Origin: Gymnothorax reevesii
Lineage: Eukaryota; Chordata; Actinopteri; Anguilliformes; Muraenidae
Direction: 5' to 3'
Length of the DNA: 64,000 bases
Assembly: GCA_029721435.1 (NCBI GenBank)
Contig: CM056580.1
Location: 29,506,367 to 29,570,366 of the forward strand
Numbering within the stretch: the stretch's first letter is position 1; each line of letters starts with the position of its first letter. The notes beneath the pieces were generated by a model. It searched no databases. It was given only the letters and a program-made list of their open reading frames with translations, and was not told the origin of the DNA. Shown here piece after piece: positions 34,039-45,557 of the stretch. The position numbers were made by a program, and so were the translations under genes.

Positions 34039-34224
34039 TATGATTGGAGACAAAGAGAGAAAAACACACCAGAGGCTTGTTAGCAGAAAAGACAGGAAAC
34101 AAAAGGCAAACTTAACCTTAACAAACTTGGTGCCCCTTCTTATTTCTAGAAAAAAAAACCTTCAGAAACCTTCAAAACAGTCTTGGATGAGAAAAAAGTG
34201 ATTAATAATCAACAATCAGGGGGC

Positions 34225-34932
34225 CATGATTTTTTTCCCATTAATGTAACCATCTGGCCCTCTGAAATAAACTCGTTGACCTGCCTCTCTGGCTCGCTTT
34301 ATCTGAGGACACACCGCGGCTCTGGCTTCCCTGTCAGCTGATAGGATGTGCTCTGCAAAGCTGAAGTTAACTCCTTGCACAATGAGGAGCCCTTGGTCAA
34401 GTGCCAGAGTTCATCTCTGTAGTGCCTCATGGTAAGTTGCATGACGACATCTCGATGGTTACCTTCCTGAGGTGATGCACTAGGTCAACAATGTTTTCAA
34501 TTTTGTTGGCCCAGTGTGGAGGGATTTTAAGTAGAATCTGTGAGACCCTCTATCTGGCGTTGTCATTCCCTGCTTCTTCAGCCCATGGAGTTTCAAATTC
34601 CAGCGCCGTTCTAGCTTCAGGACTTGTTCTTTTAGGATGGTATATACTGTACTGATCTTGGTTACCTGTTTTTCCGGCGAAAGAGTCTTGGTCTTACAGT
34701 ATTTTATTTCTTTAGCATTAAACTCAACGCTTTTGGCCATTTCAGCAATAGTAACTGTGTTGATCTTAAGCTGCGCACTGAGTTCCTGTATCGCAGTAGA
34801 GAGATTATTCACAGCGGCAAATATGGCAGCATTAGTTACCTTGGTTTCACCACTTAACTTCTCTCATGGCACTGGAATCTTAGTGGGAGTTTTGCGTAGG
34901 GGACATGGTGCCCCCTGGGATGAGGACTCCAT
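34225..34932 (-). pseudogene. L1-type LINE ORF1 (coiled-coil RNA-binding protein), frameshifted
   Basis: The minus strand begins MESSSQGAPCPLRKTPTK at 34932. After a frameshift it gives a coiled-coil stretch (NNLSTAIQELSAQLKINTVT through LKEQVLKLERRWNLKLHGLK), the usual L1 ORF1 start of the RNA-recognition fold. A damaged middle is followed by a C-terminal ADREARAAVCPQIKRAREAG and VYFRGPDGYINGK near 34230-34340. The order ORF1 then ORF2 endonuclease (31985-32527) on the same strand, with the Tc1 between them, indicates one L1-type element. Confidence 0.7.
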
Positions 34933-35247
34933 GTTGTTACCGGTAACATTTCCACAGTAGTTGTATAGAAACAGTGCTGTCATGTTGTCCGTCAATTTGT
35001 TTGAGTTCAGCATTTTGAGAACCACTAGGTTGAATAATTGTAATATTGAAGTCAAAGAACCGATAAGACGTTAAAAGAAGGGTTACTTCAAAAATTTCGG
35101 AGACAAACAAATGGAGCTCTCAAAAAGACAAGCACTCAGTTCGCCATTTTTGAACTGAGTGAAGAGCAATTTTTTTAGGCTCCCACATTGTGCATAACTC
35201 CATCCTCATTTGAGAAATGGCAGTAACTGCTCCTCATTTGACAAAGA

Positions 35248-35709
35248 CCCCTTTAACACCTGGAATTAAAATGTTTTTTTTTTTTTTGTGATCAGATTGC
35301 AATCTAGTGCTTGATCACAGACATTTACACCTGGTATCAACAAGTGTCCCCAGTATCCACACTGCATTCCAATCACAATCCGTCCCGCTGACGTCACATC
35401 CTTCTTCATCTTCTGCAAATATTTCCGGCAACAGACCTGTTTCCACTCAGAGCTACACTTCTTGCTTGCGTGTGTCCGCCCATGGAGTGGTTTTATATGG
35501 GAATTGGAGACACATTTGCATTTATACTTGTCTTCAAAGTGGCCAGAATCCATCCCTGACCACCTTCAGAAGTGGTTTGAAAGATCAGATCACAATCTGT
35601 CCTCAATGCATTTTGGGTGCCTTTAACACCTGTACTTTCATATGGTCAAGCGCAATCCGATTGAAATCCAATAATAGAAAATATATTTTAATACCAGGCG
35701 TAAAAGGGG
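35248..35709. mobile_element. MITE with CCCTTTAACACCTGG-type ends
   Basis: The left end CCCCTTTAACACCTGGAATT is mirrored at the right by AATACCAGGCGTAAAAGGGG (about 27 bp, a few mismatches). The interior is non-coding with several CAGATTGCAATCT / GATCACAATCTG near-palindromes. The target duplication is not clear. The 144-codon frame across it is not a gene. Confidence 0.6.
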
Positions 35710-36269
35710 CCATAGTTTTATTTGGTGGCACCATTTGTTGAATGAGGATTGGCCGACTAGAGCAGCTGTCAGTGCCTGATTGTTTTACCTCAGTGTTTAT
35801 TTAAATTGTTTGTGCTTCATGAATTAACATATCAAATAACAAATTTGCTGCTAGAATTGTTTAGCTAAGTAGGCATACAACTCAAACTCGAAAAAAGACA
35901 AGCGTTTTGTATCTCATTCATTATTAATCATGTATTGATTGTTGATTGAATTGATAAATTGTCCAACTATTGGTCAAGGAAAATGCACTAATCTTGCAAC
36001 CCTGCAGAGAATGCTGCAAAAACACAATAGGCAATGCTTGGGGAAAATTGTTAGTTACATTCCAGAAATAAAAGAAATATATCTCAGAAGTCATGATTTT
36101 CTAAAAACGCAGATTTCTCAAAAAATTTGCTTTGGAAATTTTAAATGGTTTTCATGGTTGATACTAGTGGGTCATATAGACCAACTTCCAAGCATTAGTT
36201 TCTCTGGGCAATTTTTCTCAACTTTCTTCAAGTTAAAACCAGGTGTGAGAAATATCCATTGAGTGGCAG
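35710..36269. other. No recognisable gene
   Basis: No motif, array or element end identified. Confidence 0.4.
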
Positions 36270-37050
36270 CTCTGTGGATGGAAACACTGTATTGATGCTG
36301 GAGGGCTTAGGAGAAATACCAGTCTGGTTTGTGCAGACAGAAAGGCTATGGAACCTCTAAAGATCAGTCCTCACATCAGTGTTGAGAAGTTTCTGACCTC
36401 AAAAAGGACAATACCTCAAACCATGAGGTAGATGTGCAACACCAGAAGAAGGCTGCTCCTGTCAGCTAAGAACTAACACCTTAGGCTGCTGCGGGCAGAG
36501 GCTCCTTAAAACTGGACAGTTGAAGACGGAAAAATGTAGTCTGATATTATGAATCTAGATTCCTGCTGCTTTATGTAGATTGTATAATGTCAGATTATAT
36601 GTGGACACAATGAACCCATGGACCCAACCCATATTGTTAGCTATTCAGGTAGCTGGTGGTGTAATGGCATGGAGAATGTTTTCTAGCTATACTTTGAGCC
36701 CCTAAATAGCAAACAGACATCATTCAAATGCTAAAGCCTATCTCAGTATTCTTGCTGCTGACCATGTGCATTCCTTCATGCCCATAATTTACATAACAGC
36801 ACATGGCTACCTACAGTGTGATAATGTATGATGTCACAGAGCAGAGGTCGTATCAAAGTGTATTCATGACCCTGACATCAGTATAACATAGAGCACCTTT
36901 GTGATGTGGTAGAATGGGAGATTCGTTGCATAAATGTTCACCCGACAAATCCTCTGAAATTCTGTGATGGAATAATCATGTGAACCTGGACCATGTCAAC
37001 AGCCATTATAGGCCATCCACCTCAAGGACTGACAAGTGCATTCTGAAATA
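36270..37050 (+). pseudogene. Tc1-like transposase, heavily decayed
   Basis: No frame remains, but the nucleotide order follows a fish Tc1-like gene as I remember it: a GAGGGCTTAGGAGAAATACC start region, CTCCTGTCAGCTAAGAAC, GTCTGATATTATGAATCTAG (the D-E-S region), TGGTGTAATGGCATGGAGAA (GGVMAWR-type), TGACCATGTGCATTCCTTCA, ATAGAGCACCTTTGTGATGT (the IEHLWD-type Glu region) and GATTCGTTGCATAAATGTTC. Confidence 0.6.
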
Positions 37051-37059
37051 CTTTCCTGT

Positions 37060-37210
37060 TCACCATAGTTATAGAAAAAGGTTTCCTGAGCCTGTTTCTG
37101 TGAAATCAGTCTGGTCATTCTCCTCTGAACTTTCATCAATAAGGCGATTCTGTCAGTAGAACTGCCACTCACCATTTTTTGTGTTTTGTGCTATTCTATA
37201 TAAACATCAT
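37060..37210 (-). pseudogene. Leader and N-terminal scrap of the same Tc1 family, inverted
   Basis: CTGAACTTTCATCAATAAGG and CAGTAGAACTGCCACTCACC match the start region of the family at 36270 but on the opposite strand. The two pieces therefore abut head to head, either two copies or one rearranged copy. Confidence 0.5.
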
Positions 37211-38050
37211 AGTTTTGGAAGCATAAAAACATTATACAGGGAAAATAGGGAAAATATCAGGAATGGAAAGTGTCTACTTGATTACTCTAAGTTATAGTAC
37301 TGTTCTTCCAAAGAAAGTGAATTGAAATGGCCGGGGCAGAACTGCATGCAGGTGTTACTTTTTAGAGAAAGGGGGACATCTACTGGCCAGTTCTCTGTAC
37401 ATAAACTAGTGATATGCTGGCACACCATAATGGTGCAAGACTGATGAGGCCAGACTTTTTTTAAATCACTTGCTTCTCGGATCCGTCGACGACCCAATTC
37501 TGAAAACCAAAACATTTTCGCGGATCCGCCGATCATTGATTGCCCCAGTATTGTCGAAAAAAATTACTTTTTATTTATCATTCGCCCACCAACATGGAAG
37601 GAACTGTGTGTCAGGCAAGTTTGATTAACCTCATAACTATAATCCTTGATGTTCCTCAACTCGGCAATAAATAATAAAAAGATTTTTCTTTCTTTCTTCC
37701 TCTGTTGCAAATACAGGCTGAATATTATCTAAGAAACCGAAAAGTGACGAAAAAGAAATAATTTTTGAAAAATTTTTCCCTCCCTCCTCAATGAAATCTT
37801 CAGGATAAGAATCCGAGAGACAAGTAATAAAAAAGTCTGACTTGAGGAATGAAAAATTGCTGCTTGTAAAATTAATTCTGCTTCCCAACCTTACTCCTTT
37901 GTGGGTGTATTTTGGAAGATATTGAACCCAGAACCTCAAACCTTCCTAGAATCACAGCAATGAAACTACTTGAACCAAAACAGTCCACAACTTTTTAGTT
38001 TATTGATTACTAGACCATAATTAATCAAACAAAAATTGATATTTGTGAAA
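37211..38050. other. No recognisable gene
   Basis: AT-rich. The 100-codon minus frame at 37637-37939 shows no domain. CGGATCCG occurs once (about 37478) and CGCGGATCCG once (about 37520). Confidence 0.4.
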
Positions 38051-38058
38051 CTCTAGAC

Positions 38059-38230
38059 CAGAGCTATTCAACATTATACTGCAGGGGCCAGTGTGGATGC
38101 AGGCTTTCCTCCCAACCAGCGCACCTGACACCACTAATCGACCCCAAGAGTCTTTACTAAAGAGTTTGATTAGTAGTATTGAAAGCCTGCACCCACACCG
38201 GTCCTTGCAGGATAATGTTGAATAGCCCTG
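38059..38230. mobile_element. hAT-type MITE with perfect 8-bp target duplication
   Basis: The 172-bp foldback has ends CAGAGCTATTCAACATTATA and, in reverse, CAGGGCTATTCAACATTATC. The 8-mer CTCTAGAC flanks it (38051-38058 and 38231-38238). The interior shares GGATGCAGGCTTTC and GAAAGCCTGCACCCACACCG with the MITEs at 5999 and 17278, so all three are one family. The target resembles the NTCTAGAN preference known for some vertebrate hAT elements. Confidence 0.88.
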
Positions 38231-38238
38231 CTCTAGAC

Positions 38239-39309
38239 TATGACCGTGGCAAAAAAAAAATACAGGGGTATTTTTGCAATGTACTCAACACCTTATATTA
38301 GCTTACAAGCACTGGTTTTCCACGTTTCATAGTCCTGAATCAATAGCATAAACATCATAAGAGTCATAGTTAATAACTGTATTACTGAAAAAACTTTAAC
38401 TAAAAGAATTAATTGAGCGCCATACTCAAACAATCCATTTTGGTTGATGCAAGTGTTCGGATGAAGATGTTACTGGTGTCACACACCCTGGTTTTTTCAT
38501 TGAATGTTGGCCATACCCTAGGGCAAATTTCAACAAATTCCCTTAGTGTGGCACAGCCAGGAACTTTGTCGAATGTATTGTCGTTTACACAAGTGGCTGC
38601 TGGAAATCTCCATTCCAGAATATAATTTTTGAACAAATATCTTCCTGTTTTAGCAGCATGACATCAATTTCAACAAATTCTTTTTTTATTCATTAATAAA
38701 ATATGTCTGCTACAATTTGCATTGATAAGCACATGATCATAATAAGGAAATAAGTTAGAAGCTGGATGTCTATGGAAAAATCGTTTGATGAAAATTTGTC
38801 CATTTTCAAAAAAAGCTTTGACTCTTACCGTTTTTGAGGTACGGAGCTTTTTGTTGCACAGCCGCTGCGATTTTACTCATTTGTTCCAGGGTGGAACAAA
38901 AAGAATTAGATTGGATATGGATTGCCATTTCTCTGACTGCTGAACCTAGAGTACACCCTCCCCCCACACTATCAAAGGAATGCAGCTTGACTGCATTTGT
39001 GCAAACTCTATCTGCTGTTGGCTGCAGCCTTTTTAGAAAATGTCGTGCAGTGCAATTCTCAGTTTATGGGAAAACTCAGCCTATGCAACATAGAAATAGT
39101 TTCACCTAAATGAACTTTAACGGTCTCAGACCTCTGCGAATTGTTTAAATGATGGAAATGTTAGATCATTTTTAAAAGAAATGCATGCATCTGCATTTGC
39201 ATTCATGGGCCATTTGCATTACACCCCTGGTTTTGCAATTTTTCTATCAATCCTTATAGCTACACAAGACTGTCAGCGCTGTACTGGGATATTTTCCACA
39301 GGTTTATAT
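38239..39309. other. No recognisable gene
   Basis: Overlapping frames at 38409-38636 on both strands and at 38834-39109 show no domain I know. No splice-flanked exon was convincing. Confidence 0.4.
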
Positions 39310-39970
39310 AGTGATGTGAAGAGTTGTTTGCACCGTTTTCAATTTCCTTAATTTAGCATTTTCTTCTAACTTAAATGCTTTAGATCAAATTAATTTTACT
39401 ATTAGACAAAGACAACCCAAGTAAACACAAAATTTAGTTCATAAAAGATTATTTATAGAGGAAAAAACCAACCAAGCCTACCTGGCCTTGTGTGGAAAAA
39501 GTAATTACACAGCTTACGAACTAAATCAAATGTTAACAAATTTAATAGATAACTGGGTTCTATTTCATGAAATACACCCAGGAGTGATTACTGCCAGCCC
39601 AACTTAATCTAAAGATCATTTAAATAGAATCTGTCTGGCACTGCGAAGTAGGAAATGGCTGCACATGATGTTGAGAACTAAAGAAGTTCAAGAATAGATG
39701 AACAAAGTTGTTGACATCTATCAGGCTGGAAAAGTTTACAAAGCCATTTCTCAGGCTCGGGGACTACAGCGAGCCATGTTGAGAGCCCTGACCTAGGAAT
39801 GGAGAAACTTGGAACAGTGATGGACCTTCCTAGGAAGGGCCAGCCCATGAAAATTCCTCCAGGAATGCATCAATGACTCATCACGGAGGCCACATAAGAA
39901 CCCAGGCAATCATCTAAAGAATTACAAGCATTATTTGCCTTAATCTCTGCACAGAGGCCAAATCTGGCAA
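39310..39970 (+). pseudogene. Tc1-like 5' half (terminus and N-terminal region)
   Basis: It begins like the Tc1 terminus at 28716 (ATAGTGATGTGAAGAGTTGT, then AAATGCTTTAGATC and AAAGACAACC), and runs through an untranslated leader into decayed N-terminal coding sequence (AAGAAGTTCAAGAATAGATG ... AAAGCCATTTCTCAGGCT ... GGAAGGGCCAGCC) before the match is lost at about 39970. The catalytic core is absent. Confidence 0.65.
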
Positions 39971-40160
39971 TTTACACATTACCCCATTTATGGCCTTATA
40001 AAATTCATGATTTCAGCTTCACAGAGAGGATGGCTCAAATGAAACAAGACACTTGTAGCATTTAGAATACAATATTATTTCAGTTTATTATCATATTTTT
40101 AGTACAGAATCAGGCCTGCATATGCAAAACTTTAATGAAAATTCAGCATTACAATTGTAA

Positions 40161-40210
40161 AAAAAAAAAAATATATATATATATAAATATATATATATGT
40201 ATATACAGAG
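40161..40210 (+). repeat. A-run and AT microsatellite
   Basis: A13 followed by interrupted (AT)n. Confidence 0.9.
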
Positions 40211-40655
40211 CATAAAAAATTGGTGGTAAGTCAAAACAATACATTCCCAGGATCAAAAACTTGATCATACATGTGCTTCATCTGAGTGTGATATTCAAAA
40301 TGACCAACCATCTTTGAGGCAAATAAGATGGCTATCTGAGCGGCTCTCTGAATGGATTTCCAAGTGACTCCCCAAGCGGCTTTCCAAGTGGCTTAGAAAA
40401 TTGTGTACAGTCAAATCATAAAATAAACACATTTTTACACAAATCAACTGTTTTGTCAGCATATTATGAATGACATGGGCAGTAATGGACATCAATTGTC
40501 TCCAATGCTTTCTTCCTCAATTAAAAAAGTATTAAAATTCATCCATGTTTCTCCAGAGTCCTATTAGCTGGCAAAACTCATAAAAATTCCTTATTTTACA
40601 GTAAGAATGTTTACCTTTCAACGTAATAGTGCGCTGTTACCACATCCGATGACAT

Positions 40656-41072
40656 GGATCAAATTCAGACTGATCTGATTCAATGGGCTGCTAATTAGTG
40701 GAAGTCCAGACTCCTGGCCACCAATCATAGCCATCTGATCGCTAATAAACAATTCAAAGACAAAATAAATGATCATGCGGCAAACCTGCATTGTATTGAT
40801 GTTTAAGTAAGAAAAATAATTAAATGCTGAGAAGTTAGGAGCATACCTCTTTTGTCATGCAATTGTTTACCATTTTGCAAGAAGCACAAGAACTTGGGGA
40901 TTACATATCTTGCATTTTTCTGCCGTAAGGCAGATCAATAAAATAAGTAATCCATCTAAAAATCAAAAGCACATAATCAAGAAATATTAGCAACTTGTTT
41001 AAATATTTTATTTCAGTTGTGGTTGGTACAAAAAACAACATACACAGGGTCCCCCAGGACCAAGTTTGGGAA
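40656..41072 (+). repeat. Dispersed repeat, copy B (uninterrupted)
   Basis: It matches copy A (23361-23427 plus 26995-27363) throughout. At the point where copy A holds the Tc1, this copy reads CCACCAATCATAGCCATCTG with a single TA, the expected empty site. The 3' end AGGGTCCCCCAGGACCAAGT resembles a hAT terminus in reverse. It lies downstream of the arrestin gene's stop codon and may form part of its 3' untranslated region. Confidence 0.75.
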
Positions 41073-41149
41073 CTCACGCTCAATACTGATTGTACCTTGT
41101 CTGTTTTGTTGGGTAACTATGTCAATGACTTAATTCTTTGCACTTACTA

Positions 41150-41195
41150 TACGTCACTTTGGATAAAAGTGTTGGCCAAATACATGTAATGTATT
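41150..41195 (+). repeat. Conserved fish SINE/LINE 3' tail motif
   Basis: CACTTTGGATAAAAGTGTTG followed by CCAAATACATGTAATGTA matches the CTTTGGATAAAAGCGTCTGC-type tail shared by many teleost SINEs. The body upstream is not clear. Confidence 0.55.
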
Positions 41196-41246
41196 GTCAC
41201 GTAATGAGATGCAGTGGCATGACCTTCAGTTTTCAGTCCAGCTAAG

Positions 41247-41387
41247 TCAAGCTTTTGTTGGAGAAAATATATCTGAATATGATGGGGGAGGTGCCTGCAC
41301 CATATTTCCAAATGGAGAATCCGCAGAAAGAATCACCACAGGAACCTTAATTGCAGGGTCTTTCACAAATGGAATGTCCAAGTAGAC
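41247..41387 (-). CDS. Alpha-arrestin (ARRDC3-like), terminal coding exon
   Basis: The exon follows a good acceptor (CTTTTTCAG) and continues in phase 0 from the exon at 44581. It encodes 46 residues and a TGA stop: VYLDIPFVKDPAIKVPVVIL closes the arrestin C-domain, and the tail holds PPPSYSD, a PPxY motif. In alpha-arrestins such motifs bind WW domains of NEDD4-family ubiquitin ligases, so the protein is likely an adaptor for receptor or transporter ubiquitination at membranes. The tail is short compared with mammalian ARRDC3, which carries two PPxY motifs. The frame is intact. Minus-strand AATAAA occurs at about 41007-41013 within a repeat and could serve as poly(A) signal. Confidence 0.85.
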   Translation of the reverse strand, partial: VYLDIPFVKDPAIKVPVVILSADSPFGNMVQAPPPSYSDIFSPTKA

Positions 41388-42382
41388 CTGAAAAAGAAGA
41401 ATAAGCATTCATGAGGTTACATTCTGAAACAACTGTTTAAATGATGCAAGATTAATTATGATCAGAGTTTAAAACCAAGTGATAGTGCATGCATATGCAG
41501 ACAACCTTCTCTCGAGGCACATCACTGCACCGTTATTTAACACGTTAGAATCCTTCCATTCAAAGCAGCCAACGGAAATAAGCGATCCAGCATGTAGTAA
41601 ATAAACAAAGCTCCAACCAATGACCATCAAGTCGCAATTCAGTGAAAAATACTGACATAAATATTTGGACAGCAACGCATTTTGAAATGGCTGCAATTCC
41701 TACAGTTTCCCTACTTATGGATGTTAATTTTAGGGAAAATGCACCCCTAAAAGTGCATTGTACTTCAAATTTGCCTCCGTATGGATGGAACAGTGTATGA
41801 ATTTCAGCCATTTAAAATTCTATCACTGTCCAAATACTTGGGGGTCTCCCAACATATCCCCATCTTTCTGAGGAAAATACAAGGTTTGAAATTCTTTTTC
41901 CGCATTTTTTCCAGCATTTTACAGGATATCGTGAAATATCACAAGGCCGCTCAAAATTCATAAGGTGCTTTTGCAAATGAGGAATGCTTTTCTTCGACAA
42001 TCCATGGGCCAAGCCTCTCCACAGATGAGCAGTATCCTTAGATGCAGGCATCAAAATGATGAAGTTGAAATTGAACCAGGAATACATATCAGTATATTGA
42101 ACATTCATGAGGAGATTGTGCTCAAGAAATATTAAAAATATGGGGCTTCTTAAATCTGAAACAGTGGTATCGACATTACATGAATCATATCTCTAAATGA
42201 AACCAAATTTGTTACAAGCCTGGCATATTTGGCAACAGCTGCTACCAGGGATATTTCAGAAAAACCATAACTGTGCCTAAGTTTTAGGCACAATATGGGT
42301 CTGTCAAATGCAGCTGCCATATTCAAACTGGTGGAGTTTCAAACCTATTTTAATTTCATGTGGAGATCCCAAGGTTTCCAAC

Positions 42383-43058
42383 CATTGGCAGCTGGTGAAC
42401 AGGCAACAGGGGAAGCTCAAACCAACCCATAAAACTAATGATTGGTCATGACCTGTTTTCAATCATTCATTTAAACTTCAATCCAGAAACTCCAAAAACT
42501 CTCAACATTATCAGGAGTGGTCAGTTTTCATTAATAACGCAAAGCTGTCAACTCTCACGCATTCGACGTGAGTTTTAGTGGCATTTTTACATTCCCCTGC
42601 TATAGCCAGTGATTATTCAATCAATACAAATGGAAGAGATTCTTGCACGGAATTGAAGACCTTGTGCATGGAGGTTTATCAGTTTCACGTGCATTATGGC
42701 GGATTTCACCACTAGTAATTGGAAACTGATTATGACTCCAGGCTTCTCGCGCTTTTGTTTACTCAGAGGTTGGAAGCAATGCATGTGTTTCATGATTGTT
42801 TACATTGTTTGCATGAAATAAGATCATTGAAAGCAATGGAACCGCATAAAGACGTTTCAAATTATCTTATTTCATTTAAGCAATTTAAGTGTGAGAGTTG
42901 ACAGGTTAAGAGTTATTAATGAAAACTGACCACACCTGATAATGTTGAGAGTTTCTGTAATTATAATTTAAATGAATGATTGAAAACCAGTCATGACCAA
43001 TCATTAGTTTTAAGGGTTTGAGATTCCCCTGTTGCCAGTTCACCAGCCGCCACTGGGA
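42383..43058. mobile_element. hAT-like foldback element with arms of about 160 bp
   Basis: The left arm (CATTGGCAGCTGGTGAACAG, to about 42540) is the reverse complement of the right arm (to CACTG at 43055), including CAACAGGGG, ACTAATGATTGGTCATGACC, TTCAATCATTCATTTAAA and TGGTCAGTTTTCATTAATAA. A second inverted pair CTGTCAACTCTCAC / GTGAGAGTTGACAG lies just inside. Near-identical 8-mers TTTCCAAC (42375) and TTTCTAAC (43059) flank it. The interior is non-coding. The CAGTGGCGGCTGGTG-type end suggests hAT. Confidence 0.75.
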
Positions 43059-43295
43059 TTTCTAACCATCCCATGTCCTAAATAGTCTAAAAATAAGGAA
43101 CGTGATCTTGCATTTTAATAGTTTTATAGGACAAATGGCTTTTGCTTGTTCCAAGCATATTGAAAAACTTGCCGGAATTCTTCCACAAACTCACATTCTC
43201 ACTAGAGTCTGTCTCTCCAAGTAATCCAACATAGGCTTGAAGATGTTGAGATCAGGGCTCTGTCAATGCTATGTTATCTGTATCAATTGTGTTTC

Positions 43296-43790
43296 GTGTT
43301 CATTCCAAGTTTCAGCTGAATTCATCAAGTGTGTTTTGAGAAGATGTTTTTAATATTTTCAGGCTAAAGGCCGTGGCGGCCATATTAGAATTCAGATCAG
43401 AACGATTTGAACAAATTTTAATCTACTTGTGAGTTGGAGCGTTAAACCCAAATTTCAGCTCAAACTGTTGAGTGGTTCTGGAGAAGAAATTTGCAATAAT
43501 ATCAAGGTCAAGGCTGTGGCGGTCATATGGATTTTGGACTATAACGATTTGATCAAATTTTAATCTACTTAAGTGTACAAGCACTCATCCCAAATTTCAG
43601 GTCAATCTGTTCAGTGGTTTCAGAGAAGACAATGTTTTTAATATTTTCAAGCTCAAGGCCGTGGTAGCCATATTGGATTTCGGATCAGAACGATTTGAGC
43701 AAACTTTAATCTATTTAAGGATAAGAACAAATGTACCAAGTTTCAGCTCCATCCGTCCAGTGGATTTGGAGGAAAAGACTTTTACACACG
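43296..43790 (+). repeat. Tandem array, about 3 units of roughly 145-150 bp
   Basis: The units share CCAAATTTCAG, GTGGTT(C/T)(T/C)(G/A)GAGAAG, TTTTTAATATTTTCA, AAGGCCGTGG.(G)GCCATAT, and GATCAGAACGATTTGA followed by AATTTTAATCTACTT. Copies begin near 43300, 43440 and 43585, with a partial fourth at 43730. Divergence is moderate. Confidence 0.75.
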
Positions 43791-44114
43791 ACAATGGAGG
43801 ACAGACAAGCGGGTAATGAGGTGAGCTCAATGAGGTAAGCTCGCCTGGCCGTGGTCCAGGTGAGGTGAATTTGTCGAATCTCAGCAACAACAAAGATGTA
43901 CATGGAGAAGTGAATATGAATACAGTTCTGACACACTGCTAAGGGAATAACAACACATACACAATAAATTCATTGTCAGTAAACTATCAAAATCTCCTGT
44001 TTCACAGTAAAACTAAGTGTCACCAATGCTAAAGGACAGATAACTCCCATTTAAAATTTTTCCATCATTCATGAGCACTCCACAAAAAATAAAGAAGTGT
44101 TTGCTACTAACATG

Positions 44115-44230
44115 GAAATATCCCCCGCCGCCTCAATTTTATGTGTCCATACGGACGTATGGACGGACGTACATACGGACGGAGCCCAATGCTATATCCC
44201 CCACCTATAATCGCGCAGCGGGGGATAATA
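44115..44230. repeat. Short block closed by CCCCCGC / GCGGGGG hairpin arms
   Basis: ATATCCCCCGCCG at 44118 and CGCAGCGGGGGATA at about 44213 are inverted. Between them is an ACGGACG-rich stretch (ACGGACGTATGGACGGACG). Similar GGGGGACATAG units occur at 57050-57660. Confidence 0.55.
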
Positions 44231-44580
44231 GAAAGCAGCACGCTCAGTCCCTTTAAATCTTTTGCATGACTCGGGTGATAGGCACTGCTATAAAATCCAA
44301 CAGAAGAAAGCGTGCATTCTTTTATTAAAATCTCATTCATAAGCGGTTGCAAACAATGGATGGTGACCTCATTCTGAGCGTTCTTTTTCTTCAGTGCAAT
44401 GCTATGCGCTGATTATAGAATTCAGAAGGAAACAGTTCAGGCAAAATACCCTTATCTCATTGCTATTTTGCCATTTAGCTAAGTTTCCCTGTTTTTTTTT
44501 ATTGCCTGTCATAAGACAAGCCAAAACCAAGTGCAAGAGTTAAAGGAAGGGGTTCAGCTCCACCAGGCTAGCTACATTAC

Positions 44581-44837
44581 CTTTAGCCTGTACTCCACAT
44601 TCACGACCTTGCAGTTTAGGATAGTGGTAGATATTTCCTTAGGTATGTCCAGCACTTTGGTAACCGTCCTATTTGTGGAGACAGGGACTGATTCACCACA
44701 TTCCTTCAAGATATCCTTCGTGTGGAGCCGTCTCTTTCCTTTGGCAAAGAAGCTCTGCTTCTGGTACAGCAAAAACTTCGGCACAATGCTGCGTGAGGAG
44801 CTGTTCCGTATTTCAGCAATGACCTTTAACCCTTCAC
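44581..44837 (-). CDS. Alpha-arrestin (ARRDC3-like), arrestin C-domain exon
   Basis: A 257-bp exon with acceptor CATCCACAG and donor AAAG/GTAATG. It enters in phase 1, completing a Gly codon, and leaves in phase 0. It encodes EGLKVIAEIRNSSSRSIVPK, FLLYQKQSFFAKGKRRLHTK, DILKECGESVPVSTNRTVTK and VLDIPKEISTTILNCKVVN, then VEYRLK. This is the standard pattern of the arrestin C-terminal beta-sandwich in ARRDC proteins (P-K-x-x-L-Y-Q-x-Q/S-F-F-A-x-G-K). All 85 codons are open. It lies 15.3 kb from the preceding exon. Confidence 0.9.
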
Positions 44838-45557
44838 CTGTGGATGGGAAGTTCACAAAGGACACAAGCACTTTATACATCAATGACTATGACTTCAATC
44901 AAAGAAAAATTCACAATGATCAGATGAGCTAAAAGATGAAAGAGAGAGAAAGAACACAAGCTTTTTGGAAAAATTTTCAGCCACCATACTTGTTATCCAA
45001 TTTGTTATAAGGTTAAATTATCCTTTCTCGTGATACTGGTCTTCAGAGATGTCATCACTGGTTAAGTATTCTTATTATGTACTTTTTTAAATTCTTATTT
45101 TTATTCTTCAGCATGGTTTTAAAAAATTCTAGTGAGATGTTGAATGCCAGGGACATGAAATTCTGTGCATTCATTGGAAGCTTTGTGCCAGTGCTGCCCA
45201 AAAAGTATGACCCCAAAAGGCTACATGAGAGCACTATAGTGAAGACATTTACATTTTAGCTCATGAACCATGAGGCCAAGAAACAATTTTTTTATATGAT
45301 TTCCTGGGTCAATGTGAACAAAACATATTACCCGATTTGCTAGTCCCCCAACAAAATGTTCCTACATTTTGAATTTTTAAAAAAGAAAACATTTTTGACA
45401 TAACCTCCTAATTCATAGGTCAATTGCAACCAAATTTGCGGTGGATCATTATTAAAGAGATTCTGTTGGACCATACTTTCATTAAACTGGTTGGTATCTT
45501 ACTTGATGTTCAAGACATTCTCCAATGAACTTCAAGAAGGTCTGGGTCAGTACATAC

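Larger units (their letters stand above)
41388..44580 (-). other. Arrestin intron (3.2 kb), repeat-filled
   Basis: Donor GTAATG at 44580 and acceptor CAG at 41388. It contains the foldback element at 42383, the tandem array at 43296 and the hairpin block at 44115. From 41400 to 42370 I see only a possible Tc1-end scrap (TGTCCAAATACTTGGGGGTC at about 41826). Confidence 0.75.

Noticed and set aside
35307..35741. 144-codon plus-strand frame
   Set aside because: It spans a MITE from near its left end to beyond its right end and has no domain.
37470..37530. BamHI and SalI sites close together, suggesting vector sequence
   Set aside because: Only short recognition words match. The surrounding sequence is ordinary AT-rich DNA with no extended polylinker or vector backbone.
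43296..43790. CRISPR-like array
   Set aside because: Units are long and diverged throughout, with no constant repeat alternating with unique spacers, and the genome is eukaryotic. The same applies to 56400-57660 and 60760-61850.
44150..44185. ACGGACG-rich stretch as a regulatory array
   Set aside because: It fits the decayed internal repeat of the hairpin-bounded block and is too short and irregular.
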